A stretch of 43,886 bases of DNA. Source: an archaeon. GTDB lineage: Archaea; Aenigmatarchaeota; Aenigmatarchaeia; GW2011-AR5; GCA-2688965. The position numbers were made by a program, and so were the translations under genes. The DNA is taken from assembly GCA_002688965.1 (NCBI GenBank), contig NZEE01000023.1:20407-64292 (forward strand), in the 5' to 3' direction. The number at the start of each line of letters is the position of its first letter. Positions within the stretch are counted from its first letter, which is position 1. The notes below the pieces were generated by a model. That model was not told the DNA's origin and made no database searches. It worked only from the letters and a program-made list of their open reading frames with translations. Shown here in pieces: positions 20,401 to 27,452 of the stretch.

Positions 20401-23400
20401 TAGAGAATAAGATTTATTATGTTGATTCTTATGTTGATTCGATATCTAACTCGTCCGAAGACGACATACCCGTCAACGATTCTATGAGTAATCACATATC
20501 TTATATGGATTCATTTGATTCCTTAAACCTAACAGGACAGGATGAGGAATTGAATTTCAACTTGAGCGTGGCGGTCGCAAAAGAATATGTTGGACCTGCA
20601 TTATCTAGCTACCCTCCAAAGTTTGAAAATGATTTTATATTAAGTACATTTATCAATAATTCTTTTCAGGAGAGTAGAATGTCATTGCCGCATGGAGAGG
20701 ATAGGTTGAGAGGTTTTGGTCTCTCTGAAAATATATCATCTTTTATTGTTCACGCTCAGATAGCAAATGATATAGTAGGTGACGATAGCGTCGACATTGA
20801 TGTTGTAATTGCATTTTCTGAACCAATATTGGCAATAATTCCCTATTCTGAAGAATTACTTAATACAGATATGGTGTTTGGAAATAGTAACATTATCTAT
20901 TCATCTGCTAATAATAGGGGTTTTTTAGATAACCAATACGACTATATATCGTTGTCTAGCGATATGAAAAAGGCAACAATATCCATTGGGGCTAAAGCAG
21001 GGGATATTAGCCAATTGAGAATAATTACTGGAGGAGTAACATCTAGCTCGTCATTTATTGGTAGCACTGTTTTTTATTGTCCATATGAGCAATCCTCAAG
21101 TTGTAATGCCCCCATTTCATATACAAATACCACAAGTGAAGATAAGGACGTTAGTTTTAGAGTTACTGCATTTAGTGATTCATCATTGAAGAATGTTGTT
21201 TTATCACAGTATTCTGGATATGACGGTAATAATTTTAAATATGGAGTTAATGGGGTCCCTAGTTCTGGAATAAGGGTTAGCCCAGGGCAAACAGTTAGTT
21301 TAAGTTATGATCCTTCATTTATGGATGAGAGAAGTCTTGGCTGGCATAAGCGTATGGAACAAAATAAAATCTTATCAAGCGATTTTGATAAAGACATAGA
21401 TGGCTGGGAATGCTTATCTGTGGGTGCATCCGGGTATCCTCAATATTCAAGCAATCCAGACGTAACGCATGAAACAAATAGTGCTGGGGATGGATTCTTG
21501 CAATCATTTCTATATCTTATTTATGAAAACACTGATGATGTTTTATATTGGAGTGCTCCTTCTAAATATTCTGGGCAAAAGTCTCAATTTATGGATGGAA
21601 AAATAATAGTACGTCTATCTCATGAAATTGACGGGAGCTCCACCTCAATAACTCCATCTTCCGGAAGGAGTTATATGGATGATATTGTACTTGAGGATTC
21701 TGGTGGAGTTAGAATATCTACTAGTTTTTCCTATTCAATGGATCAGCCTGATGGAGAGTTCATTAGGCATGAAGTGGCGCTTAGCAGTGGTCAGGGATGG
21801 AGGTCTGCAGATGACAACTTAGTCGATGGGGAATTGGTTTCTTATGATGTAATAAGAAATGTATTAGCTAATCTAAAAAATATTTATATTAGATCTGAAT
21901 ATTTTAATAAGGATATTGCGACTTCTAATTCTGTGTTTTTAGATGAATTTTCATTGGTGAGCAAGTCTGGAGATACTATTGTTTCATCCAATAGATATTC
22001 TAATTTATTGTGTGGCGTCCCGTATTACTTTAAGATTGACACCATAGATAACGATATATTTGAAAATTCTGTTTCATCTTCATCTCTTTTTGAGGGCAAA
22101 TTTGCATCCATTATATTAGCAATAGATGTAACTGACAATGTTACTGATGACGATTTGGTAAAATTTAAGTCTTTTGCCAATCAGATTGTTGATAGCATTG
22201 AGAGTGGAGAGCATCAAATAATGTGTGGATTAACATCATGGAGTTCCTCTCTTCATCCATCAGTCGATCCAACCTTTGATTACGATCAGGTTAGGGTCGC
22301 AATAGATTCACTTGCGACGACGGGAACCTATTCAGTCTATTCCGAGGTTATAGGTGAGGTTACATCCATGTACGGCGGGGTGAAAGATAGTGTTTCATTA
22401 GATGATTTTCATATTGTATTTTTAGCAAAGACAGGACCCTTTGACGACACTTATCTGAGTGATGCTATTTCTAATGGCGAGTTGTCTGGAAGATATAGCA
22501 CTATTGCATATGCCGATGCCGCAGACCATAATGGAGAGACGTGGGAGTGGTTAAAATTAATATCTGACAGTACAAATGGGGGATGTTTTGAAGCTCCAAA
22601 TGCTACTCAACTTAGTGCCCTCGCTCCAGTTATATATAACTATTTATCTAGTGAGATTGCATCTAACGAAACCTCCTTAGGTGGTCAGGGAATTTTAAAG
22701 AGTGATATTAAGAATGTAATTTGTCCATGTGGGCAAGTTGGTTTTGAGAGCCCAAGAAGATTAACCGATTTTTCAACTTGGAAGTGCAGCGGCGTTGGTC
22801 TCGATGATATTCGAGTAACCAACACTAAGAGCGTGGCATTAAATCCATCTATTTCATCTACTAGTTTTGGATTCTTCTATATGGCGTGGGAGGACTATAG
22901 ACATTCAGTGTATGATTATTCTTTAGGTGGAGGTAGTGGTAATGTTGATACAAATATATTGCCTCAAATATATGGGGGTCTTTTTAATATTAATGAACTT
23001 AAGGTATATGGGTCTTCTAATGGGATATCGGATATTCAGTTCGTAGCGTATGACGACAGTGGAGAAGTGCTGCAACTATTATACCCTTCATTTGCTCCAA
23101 AAATTTACACTGACGATTTCCAGAATATTATGATATTTGCCAGGGGGACAAGTGATCCATCTCTTGTATATTCTAGTGTTGGAACCATCAATAAGCCATC
23201 ATCCGATGTGCCACTATTGTCTCGTAATTTATTAGACTCAACAAATTTGCCAGATACATTGTCGAAACCAAGATCTTTGGGAGACTTGCAGTATGAGACG
23301 ATTAGACTAACAGGAGATTCGGTGTCATATTCTACGTACTTAACTTCAAGTGAGCCATTGAGTGTAATAGATGATTGCTTTATTACACTAGACATACTTG

Positions 23401-24485
23401 GCATTCCAGGGACATATGCAGTTAGGCTGAAAAATGAGAATGATATTGACTGGTCGGATTGGCTATCTATTAGTAATGACGTTAGCGAGATAGATGGTAA
23501 TGACCCATCTCTTGAGCTTGATGCATTTAGAGCTCTGTTCTCTGCTAAATTTATTGACAGTGATAGGTTTACAGTTCCATGGATTGCATCTTCTGGAGAT
23601 GGTTTTAAAAGAATTTGTTGTGAGGTGCTAACATTCTTTGGTAAAACAAAGGCGTTTTGTATGGATTTTTATGCAATCTATAAGTCTTTAAAATATTCAA
23701 TTGAATTATTTTATGACGAAAGCTTTACGGATCCATTAAATTCCTTTAATGATTATCCAATTATTAGTTCTGTAAAATATTCCTCACAGATTAAGAATGA
23801 AGATTTATCATCATTGGCAGAGGGCGAAGTCGAAACTCCAGTTGATATGTATTGGGGGAAACTAGTATTTCACGATACTGACAAGCTTAAGAAACTTAAG
23901 CTAGCATTTGATAGTGGGTATTTTCCAGACAGATTTATTCAAGAGGACTTTATATCGTGTTTCGTATATCAGCAGGGTACGCAAGTAGATACTGATATTG
24001 AGGTAACTGGGGTTAGCGATGGTATTTATAAAATAGAATTCACTGTTAACAAAAGTGATGGTGTGGAATATAAAGATGGGCTTGGTGTTGCTCGCATAAA
24101 TGTTTCTGGGCAGTGTTCTTCTGATGTTTTAGAGTTATCTACTAAGGAAGAAAGAAGAATTCTTAATACTGATTTGATCGAGGATGTTTCCATTTATAAT
24201 AATCAAACCTTATTTATTGAAAGATATAGTGAAGATGACTTGTATGAATCTTTTGGAGATAGAGATTATTATATTTCATCGTTTTACAATAGCGACGGCT
24301 CGATAAGGAATGTTCAAAACATAGATCCTGCATTAAACGAAAGTACATTGGGAGTTGTTGATTTTGAGTCACTTATTGATGCTAGTGATTTCGTTCCATC
24401 TGGCGGCGGTGGCGGTGGCGGTGGCGGAGAAGGTGGTGATGATGATGAGGATGATGATGGCGGCGGCGGCGGTGGAGTAGGATAA
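14478..24485 (+). CDS. Giant multidomain adhesion-type tail protein (3335 aa) with split propeller, VWA-like and laminin-B-like modules
   Basis: Domains read by eye: propeller-type blades near residues 589-661, 1772-1856 and 2788-2901; three copies of a choice-of-anchor-like domain near 767-890, 1038-1156 and 2085-2190; a DUF642/galactose-binding-like module near 1535-1725 (GWDIINGGAIYLGSYYKAHS, GGGISQEIELVQ); two 'FY-D ... VNG' domains near 1900-1985 and 2210-2291; a laminin-B-like module near 2303-2498 (DKDIDGWEC, APSKYSGQKSQ, LKNIYIRSEYF); and a VWA-like domain near 2540-2731 with degenerate metal-site motif DVTDN. The C-terminus is a Gly/Asp tract. AAGGG lies about nine bases before the ATG, which overlaps the glycosyltransferase stop. 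No enzyme signature is seen. The likely role is a very long receptor-binding or host-adhesion protein at the tail tip. Product size alone, over 3,300 residues, is unusual. Confidence 0.78.
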   Translation: MLPSLSLKYNPNSNDVSFIINNLPVGELVRLKFDNLNIIDDFEIESDSGNVFGYSLIIDNSTSLVSGRIIPKYEGLKTDYLSLSVLIEVQSDQGFNVVSVAASGCDIQSKVDNYYIGEIPDITIDRDFVNIDEVSKIKIISTPNIFLDFKVNDKLFKVKTNSSGAGFLSLSPVQFCDSHQINSNQVLRFPIQYKIESSKNYISTGKKIHFIPDKIKALQSTNSDGVPDCIIVDPNAEPQFIFKFESFDKPGYDGPIVGPIYDTSGAEAFASSTILDEYEHAKNGNIKALSSSLLGGLNSSFISSDISISKARHIEGSALSSSVRFAFSAVDGSANFPEPENDNLGDLDGIQFPNNASRVVVGEAYEGQSFVTLGVNRGMIIKPSTYYHSVLLDSSAFAGDVFSILVRFSDGSFVEKTYVLKTSSILIEAEEFIEELNLDADFISRGVSSFMVSGRIEMTSDNAFTIIKAETQSESNRVNSISLNSNATIDLFVTKTDNDEVFSDSSSILFFDDRFRGVKFDIISYESSIVKFSLYPGYNRIGGFNINDFVYCLDFVVVTPDDVVDHDSLTSESLPYIMSGGHPISAIEPQISSSGRVVCSASVNDKLQLFLYTPDNAEPWTQLTSVGENKNPKIVEDTSDNIHIVWESDRGGKVQLYYTCIGVSSRMFSNLAIDNLLARAAESNSDINYLNLSLNPDLEFVSEGSYSVLERDLSSQQILLSGYLESDDGAYIMQEFIGPSPVEFSRVEVESVDSDHLFNNNENVLFDGVGGFDGFNKGDFISSMYVHIDPIGPSSYDDSSWQDQGSRKTITFRFKSDYKIVGASYTQNELNASDSLFAPSRYKYEESRSIDNLLYKINFDEDMKGFTASVSFNLVELNHMVAGIRVYLSIPYSDASSTYSGEWHRLASQDGRCSIVGSDSVVADFNPIKSSAAAVSILNKNEYGDFFDGLYSQLNYQVGFNLNMSLSSRKYEPIKDKSMGADIFNVINRVVDFSLDPPVPTSSEKIIVYNEFFGKIESHIEEKDSSNFIHKGSSLLNISGSEVYFPGINFGDKIISCYVYLRPESNNSEFNAQVEFNSKILDVIWESDDLINTDILVSNDNLQYGIDNRGLDSVDGTYNIGIDNSLTSMSIKASFIDVEEGEFPSPAIGFRVILDGSAVEENFYRKNPAQIMAMYREFKSKFTNWSVDVFEKLDNRYNINHTESKFDGLIPIFGSMKFDALSSNPLSEESTGIYSNQKIQLISNSIDDRTIQSIGTSSGTEQYYDISSDFKIDRSQTPLYHYLICLIPEVEYFSATNTETFSEYCSRTSQNPSICSNYIPTISESVYTGEFRLGVLASTSESLETNEQARKRYKLVYTTSRVFDLTVDKNIIVSANYIKQSNQSLNRISSYNKNIADDNEDMAELESDLRWMLDLQVLVNGKVGLSESFHVDMGDLRRQFDLSFGCPSFGDYISEEIIPFNGLGMSDIDLLLTYSNIKIGSNLIRFNNNIIDVDVSHRSLGSTSYLGYLGESFTNNDNFEFSIIDPYSVSSFGLGDYQPLPEGNSTIDGWDIINGGAIYLGSYYKAHSGNRSVLLESVDNNTIGDSSADYDSWTYSWSRNGYVGTGYGGGISQEIELVQDDKYFVRMVISCRPYSQESQASLFFDKKIRVSINGISREYSAPQFYGSFLGLETDDYMYKVIVFDFTSIGVDLIEIENVTEIPIDDGDYETYRGGIIVDQVNIFSASNASYENEGMDEHSVFGLSLEEYENNFYVNAVEKIPQIPITFDGINKSHDLYLDDFGKLHLTWQSNRDGSWNIYYTSSRIVDLSFREEVAITNTLSSSLKPSVCVNNKGERLIAWHDSRDGEYQIYSAVSTSGDANYVNLCDYDRYLYANSLLPSLDSNDPYYYDPYSYFIDELSCKIKFDFTSSTDGIHRFKILFYEDRDKTILVRTISSTTNSSGWYVNDVPIMSSGYTMQLGQLYNIEYIVSHEDGLENKIYYVDSYVDSISNSSEDDIPVNDSMSNHISYMDSFDSLNLTGQDEELNFNLSVAVAKEYVGPALSSYPPKFENDFILSTFINNSFQESRMSLPHGEDRLRGFGLSENISSFIVHAQIANDIVGDDSVDIDVVIAFSEPILAIIPYSEELLNTDMVFGNSNIIYSSANNRGFLDNQYDYISLSSDMKKATISIGAKAGDISQLRIITGGVTSSSSFIGSTVFYCPYEQSSSCNAPISYTNTTSEDKDVSFRVTAFSDSSLKNVVLSQYSGYDGNNFKYGVNGVPSSGIRVSPGQTVSLSYDPSFMDERSLGWHKRMEQNKILSSDFDKDIDGWECLSVGASGYPQYSSNPDVTHETNSAGDGFLQSFLYLIYENTDDVLYWSAPSKYSGQKSQFMDGKIIVRLSHEIDGSSTSITPSSGRSYMDDIVLEDSGGVRISTSFSYSMDQPDGEFIRHEVALSSGQGWRSADDNLVDGELVSYDVIRNVLANLKNIYIRSEYFNKDIATSNSVFLDEFSLVSKSGDTIVSSNRYSNLLCGVPYYFKIDTIDNDIFENSVSSSSLFEGKFASIILAIDVTDNVTDDDLVKFKSFANQIVDSIESGEHQIMCGLTSWSSSLHPSVDPTFDYDQVRVAIDSLATTGTYSVYSEVIGEVTSMYGGVKDSVSLDDFHIVFLAKTGPFDDTYLSDAISNGELSGRYSTIAYADAADHNGETWEWLKLISDSTNGGCFEAPNATQLSALAPVIYNYLSSEIASNETSLGGQGILKSDIKNVICPCGQVGFESPRRLTDFSTWKCSGVGLDDIRVTNTKSVALNPSISSTSFGFFYMAWEDYRHSVYDYSLGGGSGNVDTNILPQIYGGLFNINELKVYGSSNGISDIQFVAYDDSGEVLQLLYPSFAPKIYTDDFQNIMIFARGTSDPSLVYSSVGTINKPSSDVPLLSRNLLDSTNLPDTLSKPRSLGDLQYETIRLTGDSVSYSTYLTSSEPLSVIDDCFITLDILGIPGTYAVRLKNENDIDWSDWLSISNDVSEIDGNDPSLELDAFRALFSAKFIDSDRFTVPWIASSGDGFKRICCEVLTFFGKTKAFCMDFYAIYKSLKYSIELFYDESFTDPLNSFNDYPIISSVKYSSQIKNEDLSSLAEGEVETPVDMYWGKLVFHDTDKLKKLKLAFDSGYFPDRFIQEDFISCFVYQQGTQVDTDIEVTGVSDGIYKIEFTVNKSDGVEYKDGLGVARINVSGQCSSDVLELSTKEERRILNTDLIEDVSIYNNQTLFIERYSEDDLYESFGDRDYYISSFYNSDGSIRNVQNIDPALNESTLGVVDFESLIDASDFVPSGGGGGGGGGEGGDDDEDDDGGGGGGVG
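16776..17150 (+). repeat. Choice-of-anchor-like domain, copy 1 of 3
   Basis: Encodes SSMYVHIDPIGPSSYDD, a strand with FRFKSDYKIVGASYTQ and then 'LNASDSLFAP', an order shared with two later copies in the same protein (17590-17945 and 20730-21045). Similar to domains in secreted bacterial proteins (family assignment by eye). Confidence 0.5.
17590..17945 (+). repeat. Choice-of-anchor-like domain, copy 2 of 3
   Basis: Encodes KIISCYVYLRPESNN, EFNSKILDVIWESDDLINTD, then YGIDNRGLDSVDGTYNIGID and AIGFRVILD. It matches copy 3 by the order 'IL..I......L.NTD', 'NRG.LD', a beta strand and 'R.I'. Confidence 0.55.
20175..20430 (+). repeat. 'FY-D ... VN(G/D)' domain, copy A
   Basis: Encodes FKILFYEDRDKTILVR, a Ser/Thr stretch, SGWYVNDVPI and a closing LGQLYNIEY. 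The same pattern occurs at 21105-21350 here and twice in the 2811-residue protein (36188-36470, 36541-36840). Confidence 0.55.
20730..21045 (+). repeat. Choice-of-anchor-like domain, copy 3 of 3
   Basis: Encodes SSFIVHAQIANDIVGDDSVD, then ILAIIPYSEELLNTDMVFGN, ANNRGFLDNQYDYISLSSD and ISQLRIITGG. It is the closest match to copy 2. Confidence 0.55.
21105..21350 (+). repeat. 'FY-D ... VNG' domain, copy B
   Basis: Encodes VSFRVTAFSDSSLKNVVLS, SGYDG, KYGVNGVPSSG and SPGQTVSLSY, the same order of motifs as copy A. Confidence 0.55.
22095..22670 (+). other. Region encoding a von Willebrand factor A-like domain
   Basis: Encodes ASIILAIDVTDNVTDDDLVK, an amphipathic helix with FANQIVDSI, a second strand CGLTSWSS, a helix with IDSLATTGTYSVYSEVIGEV, a strand FHIVFLAKTGP, and an ending STNGGCFEAPNATQLSAL followed by a helix. 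Strand and helix order and the 'GG.F.A.....L' ending are typical VWA. The metal-binding DxSxS is DVTDN, so binding may be altered or absent. Confidence 0.6.
24402..24482 (+). repeat. C-terminal Gly/Asp tract of the 3335-residue protein
   Basis: Twenty-seven codons, mostly GGC/GGT with GAT/GAG blocks, end the gene: about nine Gly, EGG, an acidic DDDEDDD block, six Gly, then VG. It may be an exposed flexible tail. G+C is far above the surroundings. Confidence 0.92.
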
Positions 24486-24490
24486 TATAT

Positions 24491-26032
24491 ATGCTAAATC
24501 TTAATCAAATATCAATTATATTCCCAAATGGTAATGAGAGAATTTTTGGTCGTCAATTGGAGATATCGTGGAATAAGGCACATGTGGCATTGTCTGATAA
24601 GTTTAGTACAAAAGAAATAGAAGTTTTTTTTACAGACAACTATATAGACGATCAAAAAACTTCATGGTCTCGTATCGCAAGAGTCCCGTATTCTGCTGAT
24701 AAATTTATATGGAGCTTTGGGGATAGATTTAGGAGTGAAAACTGTCGTGTTGCAGTTAGAGTTGTGAATTCAACGGGGGGGAGAACAAAGCTATTTAAAT
24801 CAGCAAGTAATTTTAGCATATACAGGTCGTCTCCCAAGCCTCCATCAGTAGTTAGTCCATCCAGATCCGTTAGATATAGTGGGGTGATTCCTATTGTGCT
24901 TGATTATCAGGGGATTATTGGAAGTAGCGGAGGTAGAGATAGGATATTTATATACTATAGGTCTACAAAGAGAAATATCCCATTGACTGCTATCGTAGAA
25001 AGGGTTGAAGTTGGTACTGGACCAATGAATTGGGATGTTTCAGATTTACCTAATTCTGATGATTATGAAATTATCATTTTTGCATCTGACGATTACGGAA
25101 ATAGGTCTGATGAGCTAGTAATCAAAGACGTATCTATTTTTAATGAGGGATATTTTATAAGGGACTTTTCGCCTCCAGAAGGTTTCATGATAATAAACAA
25201 TGGAGACGATTATACATTAGATACAAGAGTGAGGATCAAGCTATTTGCTTATGATGAAGCTACTGGGGTTCATGGTCTAAAGTTCGCAGAGCTTGACCCG
25301 GACAACCCCGATGAGGCACTGTCAGTTACTTCACCCCTTATGTACTCAGAAGATGCTATAACAAGTATAAGAGATGAGGATGGAAAGAGTATCGTAAGTG
25401 CTATTATACAGGATTTTGGCGGAAACAGAATAGAGCACCAGAGTGATCCAGACGTTTCTGGTAATGAATTCAGAAACTTTAGGTCATTGTTAAAAAGAGA
25501 TTCTGGTCTTGAGGTTGTGGATGTATTATCTATTTCGCCTTCTGGGGAAGATGATGAAGATGTGGGTGGTATATATTTTATTACTAAAGGTAGTAGAAAC
25601 GCATTATTTGAAATGTCTCTTGACAATACTGGTTTGTATTCTGAGCTTGCAGAGCTTCCAATGGAGTGTAATGTTATTGCGGACTTTTTAAATACTAGAT
25701 ATATTTCTGGCGTATCTAATTTAAAGAACCTAAATTTACTTAGATATAATGGAGATACGGTCGATGTTGTATATACTCTTTTTGACGTAGAGTCGGAGAT
25801 AGTGTCAATGAGAGAGCTGAATGGAATATTATATATTGGTAGTTTAAATGGAGATTTGCATAAATTCGATGGAGTATCTTTATCCCTTGATTCCAATCTT
25901 GGCGGTGTTCCATATTTTATGTCACAGATAGGCTCCCATTTATATATTTTAATAAAAAATACTAATAGATTTTTTATTCATAATGGAATTTCGATAAAAC
26001 AATTAGATATGGAGTCAAACATAATTAATTAG
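24491..26032 (+). CDS. Tail/fibre protein (513 aa) with Ig-like domains and a C-terminal propeller segment
   Basis: Residues about 8-110 begin ISIIFPNGNERIFGRQLEIS, the 'PNG.E....G....I.W' pattern of a cell-wall-type beta-sandwich seen in secreted proteins. Residues about 115-215 form a second Ig-like unit (VVSPSRSVRYSGVIPIVLDY). Residues about 235-330 include DTRVRIKLFAYDEATGVHGL, close in style to an Ig-like unit of the 2811-residue protein. Residues about 350-513 are short propeller-type repeats (GGIYFITKGSRNALFEMS, LNGILYIGSLNGDLHKF). The start is supported by AGGA eight or nine bases upstream, partly inside the previous gene's end. The stop is two bases before the next ATG. A structural, binding or spacer role is inferred; no catalytic motif is visible. 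Confidence 0.72.
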   Translation: MLNLNQISIIFPNGNERIFGRQLEISWNKAHVALSDKFSTKEIEVFFTDNYIDDQKTSWSRIARVPYSADKFIWSFGDRFRSENCRVAVRVVNSTGGRTKLFKSASNFSIYRSSPKPPSVVSPSRSVRYSGVIPIVLDYQGIIGSSGGRDRIFIYYRSTKRNIPLTAIVERVEVGTGPMNWDVSDLPNSDDYEIIIFASDDYGNRSDELVIKDVSIFNEGYFIRDFSPPEGFMIINNGDDYTLDTRVRIKLFAYDEATGVHGLKFAELDPDNPDEALSVTSPLMYSEDAITSIRDEDGKSIVSAIIQDFGGNRIEHQSDPDVSGNEFRNFRSLLKRDSGLEVVDVLSISPSGEDDEDVGGIYFITKGSRNALFEMSLDNTGLYSELAELPMECNVIADFLNTRYISGVSNLKNLNLLRYNGDTVDVVYTLFDVESEIVSMRELNGILYIGSLNGDLHKFDGVSLSLDSNLGGVPYFMSQIGSHLYILIKNTNRFFIHNGISIKQLDMESNIIN

Positions 26033-26034
26033 CT

Positions 26035-27450
26035 ATGACCACACAAGCCCCTACATTAAGAATAAGACTCAATAGAGACTCAAGGTCTTCTATTGTTGGT
26101 GGAGAGATTTCACTTTCTGGAGATGTAATTAATAGAAAAATGACAATTAGTGTTACTGAGGACCTTGGCGGCTTAGAAGGTAATTTTTCTACTAGGATTT
26201 TATACGATATCTCTTTGATATATATGAGTATTGATGATCTTGCAACTATGCTTAGTTCAACTGGACTTTTTGAGGTTTTTTTATCAACTGGTGCTACCGA
26301 TGCTCCAGCTAATTTAATGGAGTCAGCTGATATTTTAGATAGCAGTGATGATGGCAGTGATGATGGATCTGGTTCTGTGGGGTTCAAATGGTACACCTTT
26401 AAACTTCCTGAAGAATATTCTGACTATAGTAGTCCAAATATATCAGACTCAGATAAGTTGAGTTTCTTTTTAACATCTATTGATCCAGCATCTGAGCTCC
26501 AGACTACCCAAAGGTCGTTTGGAAAATATATAAATTCTGCTCCGTTTGCAAAATCAGCTAGGTTATTATCTAAAACATCACTGTATAGTAGCTCTATAGA
26601 GGTAGATGATGGTGACATTTTTAGCGGAGTCGATTATGTTCAAATTAATTCAGAGGTTATGACTGTAGAATCAATATCTGATGGTAGTATATTCTTAGAT
26701 TCTAGATCAACACATGGAACTGCTAACCAATTTCATTTAAACAAAGACCCTGTAATTGCTTTAGATGTTTTGAGAGTTTTTAGTTCATCGTTTGGGGAGT
26801 CAAGTTCTGGAGAATTTGAGCAATACAGATGTATAGCTATTGCCAATAACTCTAGGATGGTCCTTGGCGACGTTGAGGCTAAGGCTGGACCTTGGAATAA
26901 AATTAATAAATCAAGATTTAGTATTTTTTTTGAGACACCTATGGTAGAGTCTTTTGAGACTACTGTTGTAGTAGGTGGGTTTAGTGATTTTAGCGTTGAA
27001 GAAGTCAATGAATCTCATCTCAATAAGTCGATAATTAATCCAGAGAATATTAATCCTTTTTTAGATCAATTAGTAACATTTGTTGGTGGAGAGAATAATG
27101 GGCAGCAAAGGATTATAGTTGGATATGATATTGATACTGGTCTTTTTTCTCTTAATAATGATTTGCCATACCAATTATCTCTTGGAGACTCTGTAACATT
27201 TGAAGTATCTCCTAGTTCTAGCTCTCACACCGGTACAATTGACCCCAGGGCAGTTGGTAATGGAATATATTCTGATGAGATTGAATTAAAAGAGGGACAG
27301 ACTTTGTCTATTGGAGGGATGGGGAGGGCTCATGGGAACAATATGCTCCCAGGTGATGTTATGTATTTGTGGATTAAAAGGTCTTTAGCTGAATCCTCGG
27401 TGGAGTCAGATGAAATTCCTTTTTTGGATTTTTTGTATAGTGTGGTTTAA
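26035..27450 (+). CDS. Virion structural protein (471 aa) with 'E.M.V ... HGT ... H' motif
   Basis: Residues about 200-214 read DYVQINSEVMTVESI and residues about 225-241 read STHGTANQFHLNKDPV. Together they match a motif frequent in tail proteins of large phages, usually seen as 'igsE.m.V ... RG..GT...H..g..V'; here the usual Arg-Gly reads Ser-Thr-His-Gly. Residues about 357-379 carry QQRIIVGYDIDTGLFSLN, another strand pattern common in such proteins (a 'TG..tL' turn). An acidic Ser/Asp/Gly stretch lies near residues 102-114. No ribosome binding site is clear; the start is two bases after the preceding stop, so coupling is likely. The protein is probably a fibre or baseplate component; its exact role is unknown. 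Confidence 0.7.
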   Translation: MTTQAPTLRIRLNRDSRSSIVGGEISLSGDVINRKMTISVTEDLGGLEGNFSTRILYDISLIYMSIDDLATMLSSTGLFEVFLSTGATDAPANLMESADILDSSDDGSDDGSGSVGFKWYTFKLPEEYSDYSSPNISDSDKLSFFLTSIDPASELQTTQRSFGKYINSAPFAKSARLLSKTSLYSSSIEVDDGDIFSGVDYVQINSEVMTVESISDGSIFLDSRSTHGTANQFHLNKDPVIALDVLRVFSSSFGESSSGEFEQYRCIAIANNSRMVLGDVEAKAGPWNKINKSRFSIFFETPMVESFETTVVVGGFSDFSVEEVNESHLNKSIINPENINPFLDQLVTFVGGENNGQQRIIVGYDIDTGLFSLNNDLPYQLSLGDSVTFEVSPSSSSHTGTIDPRAVGNGIYSDEIELKEGQTLSIGGMGRAHGNNMLPGDVMYLWIKRSLAESSVESDEIPFLDFLYSVV

Positions 27451-27452
27451 TT

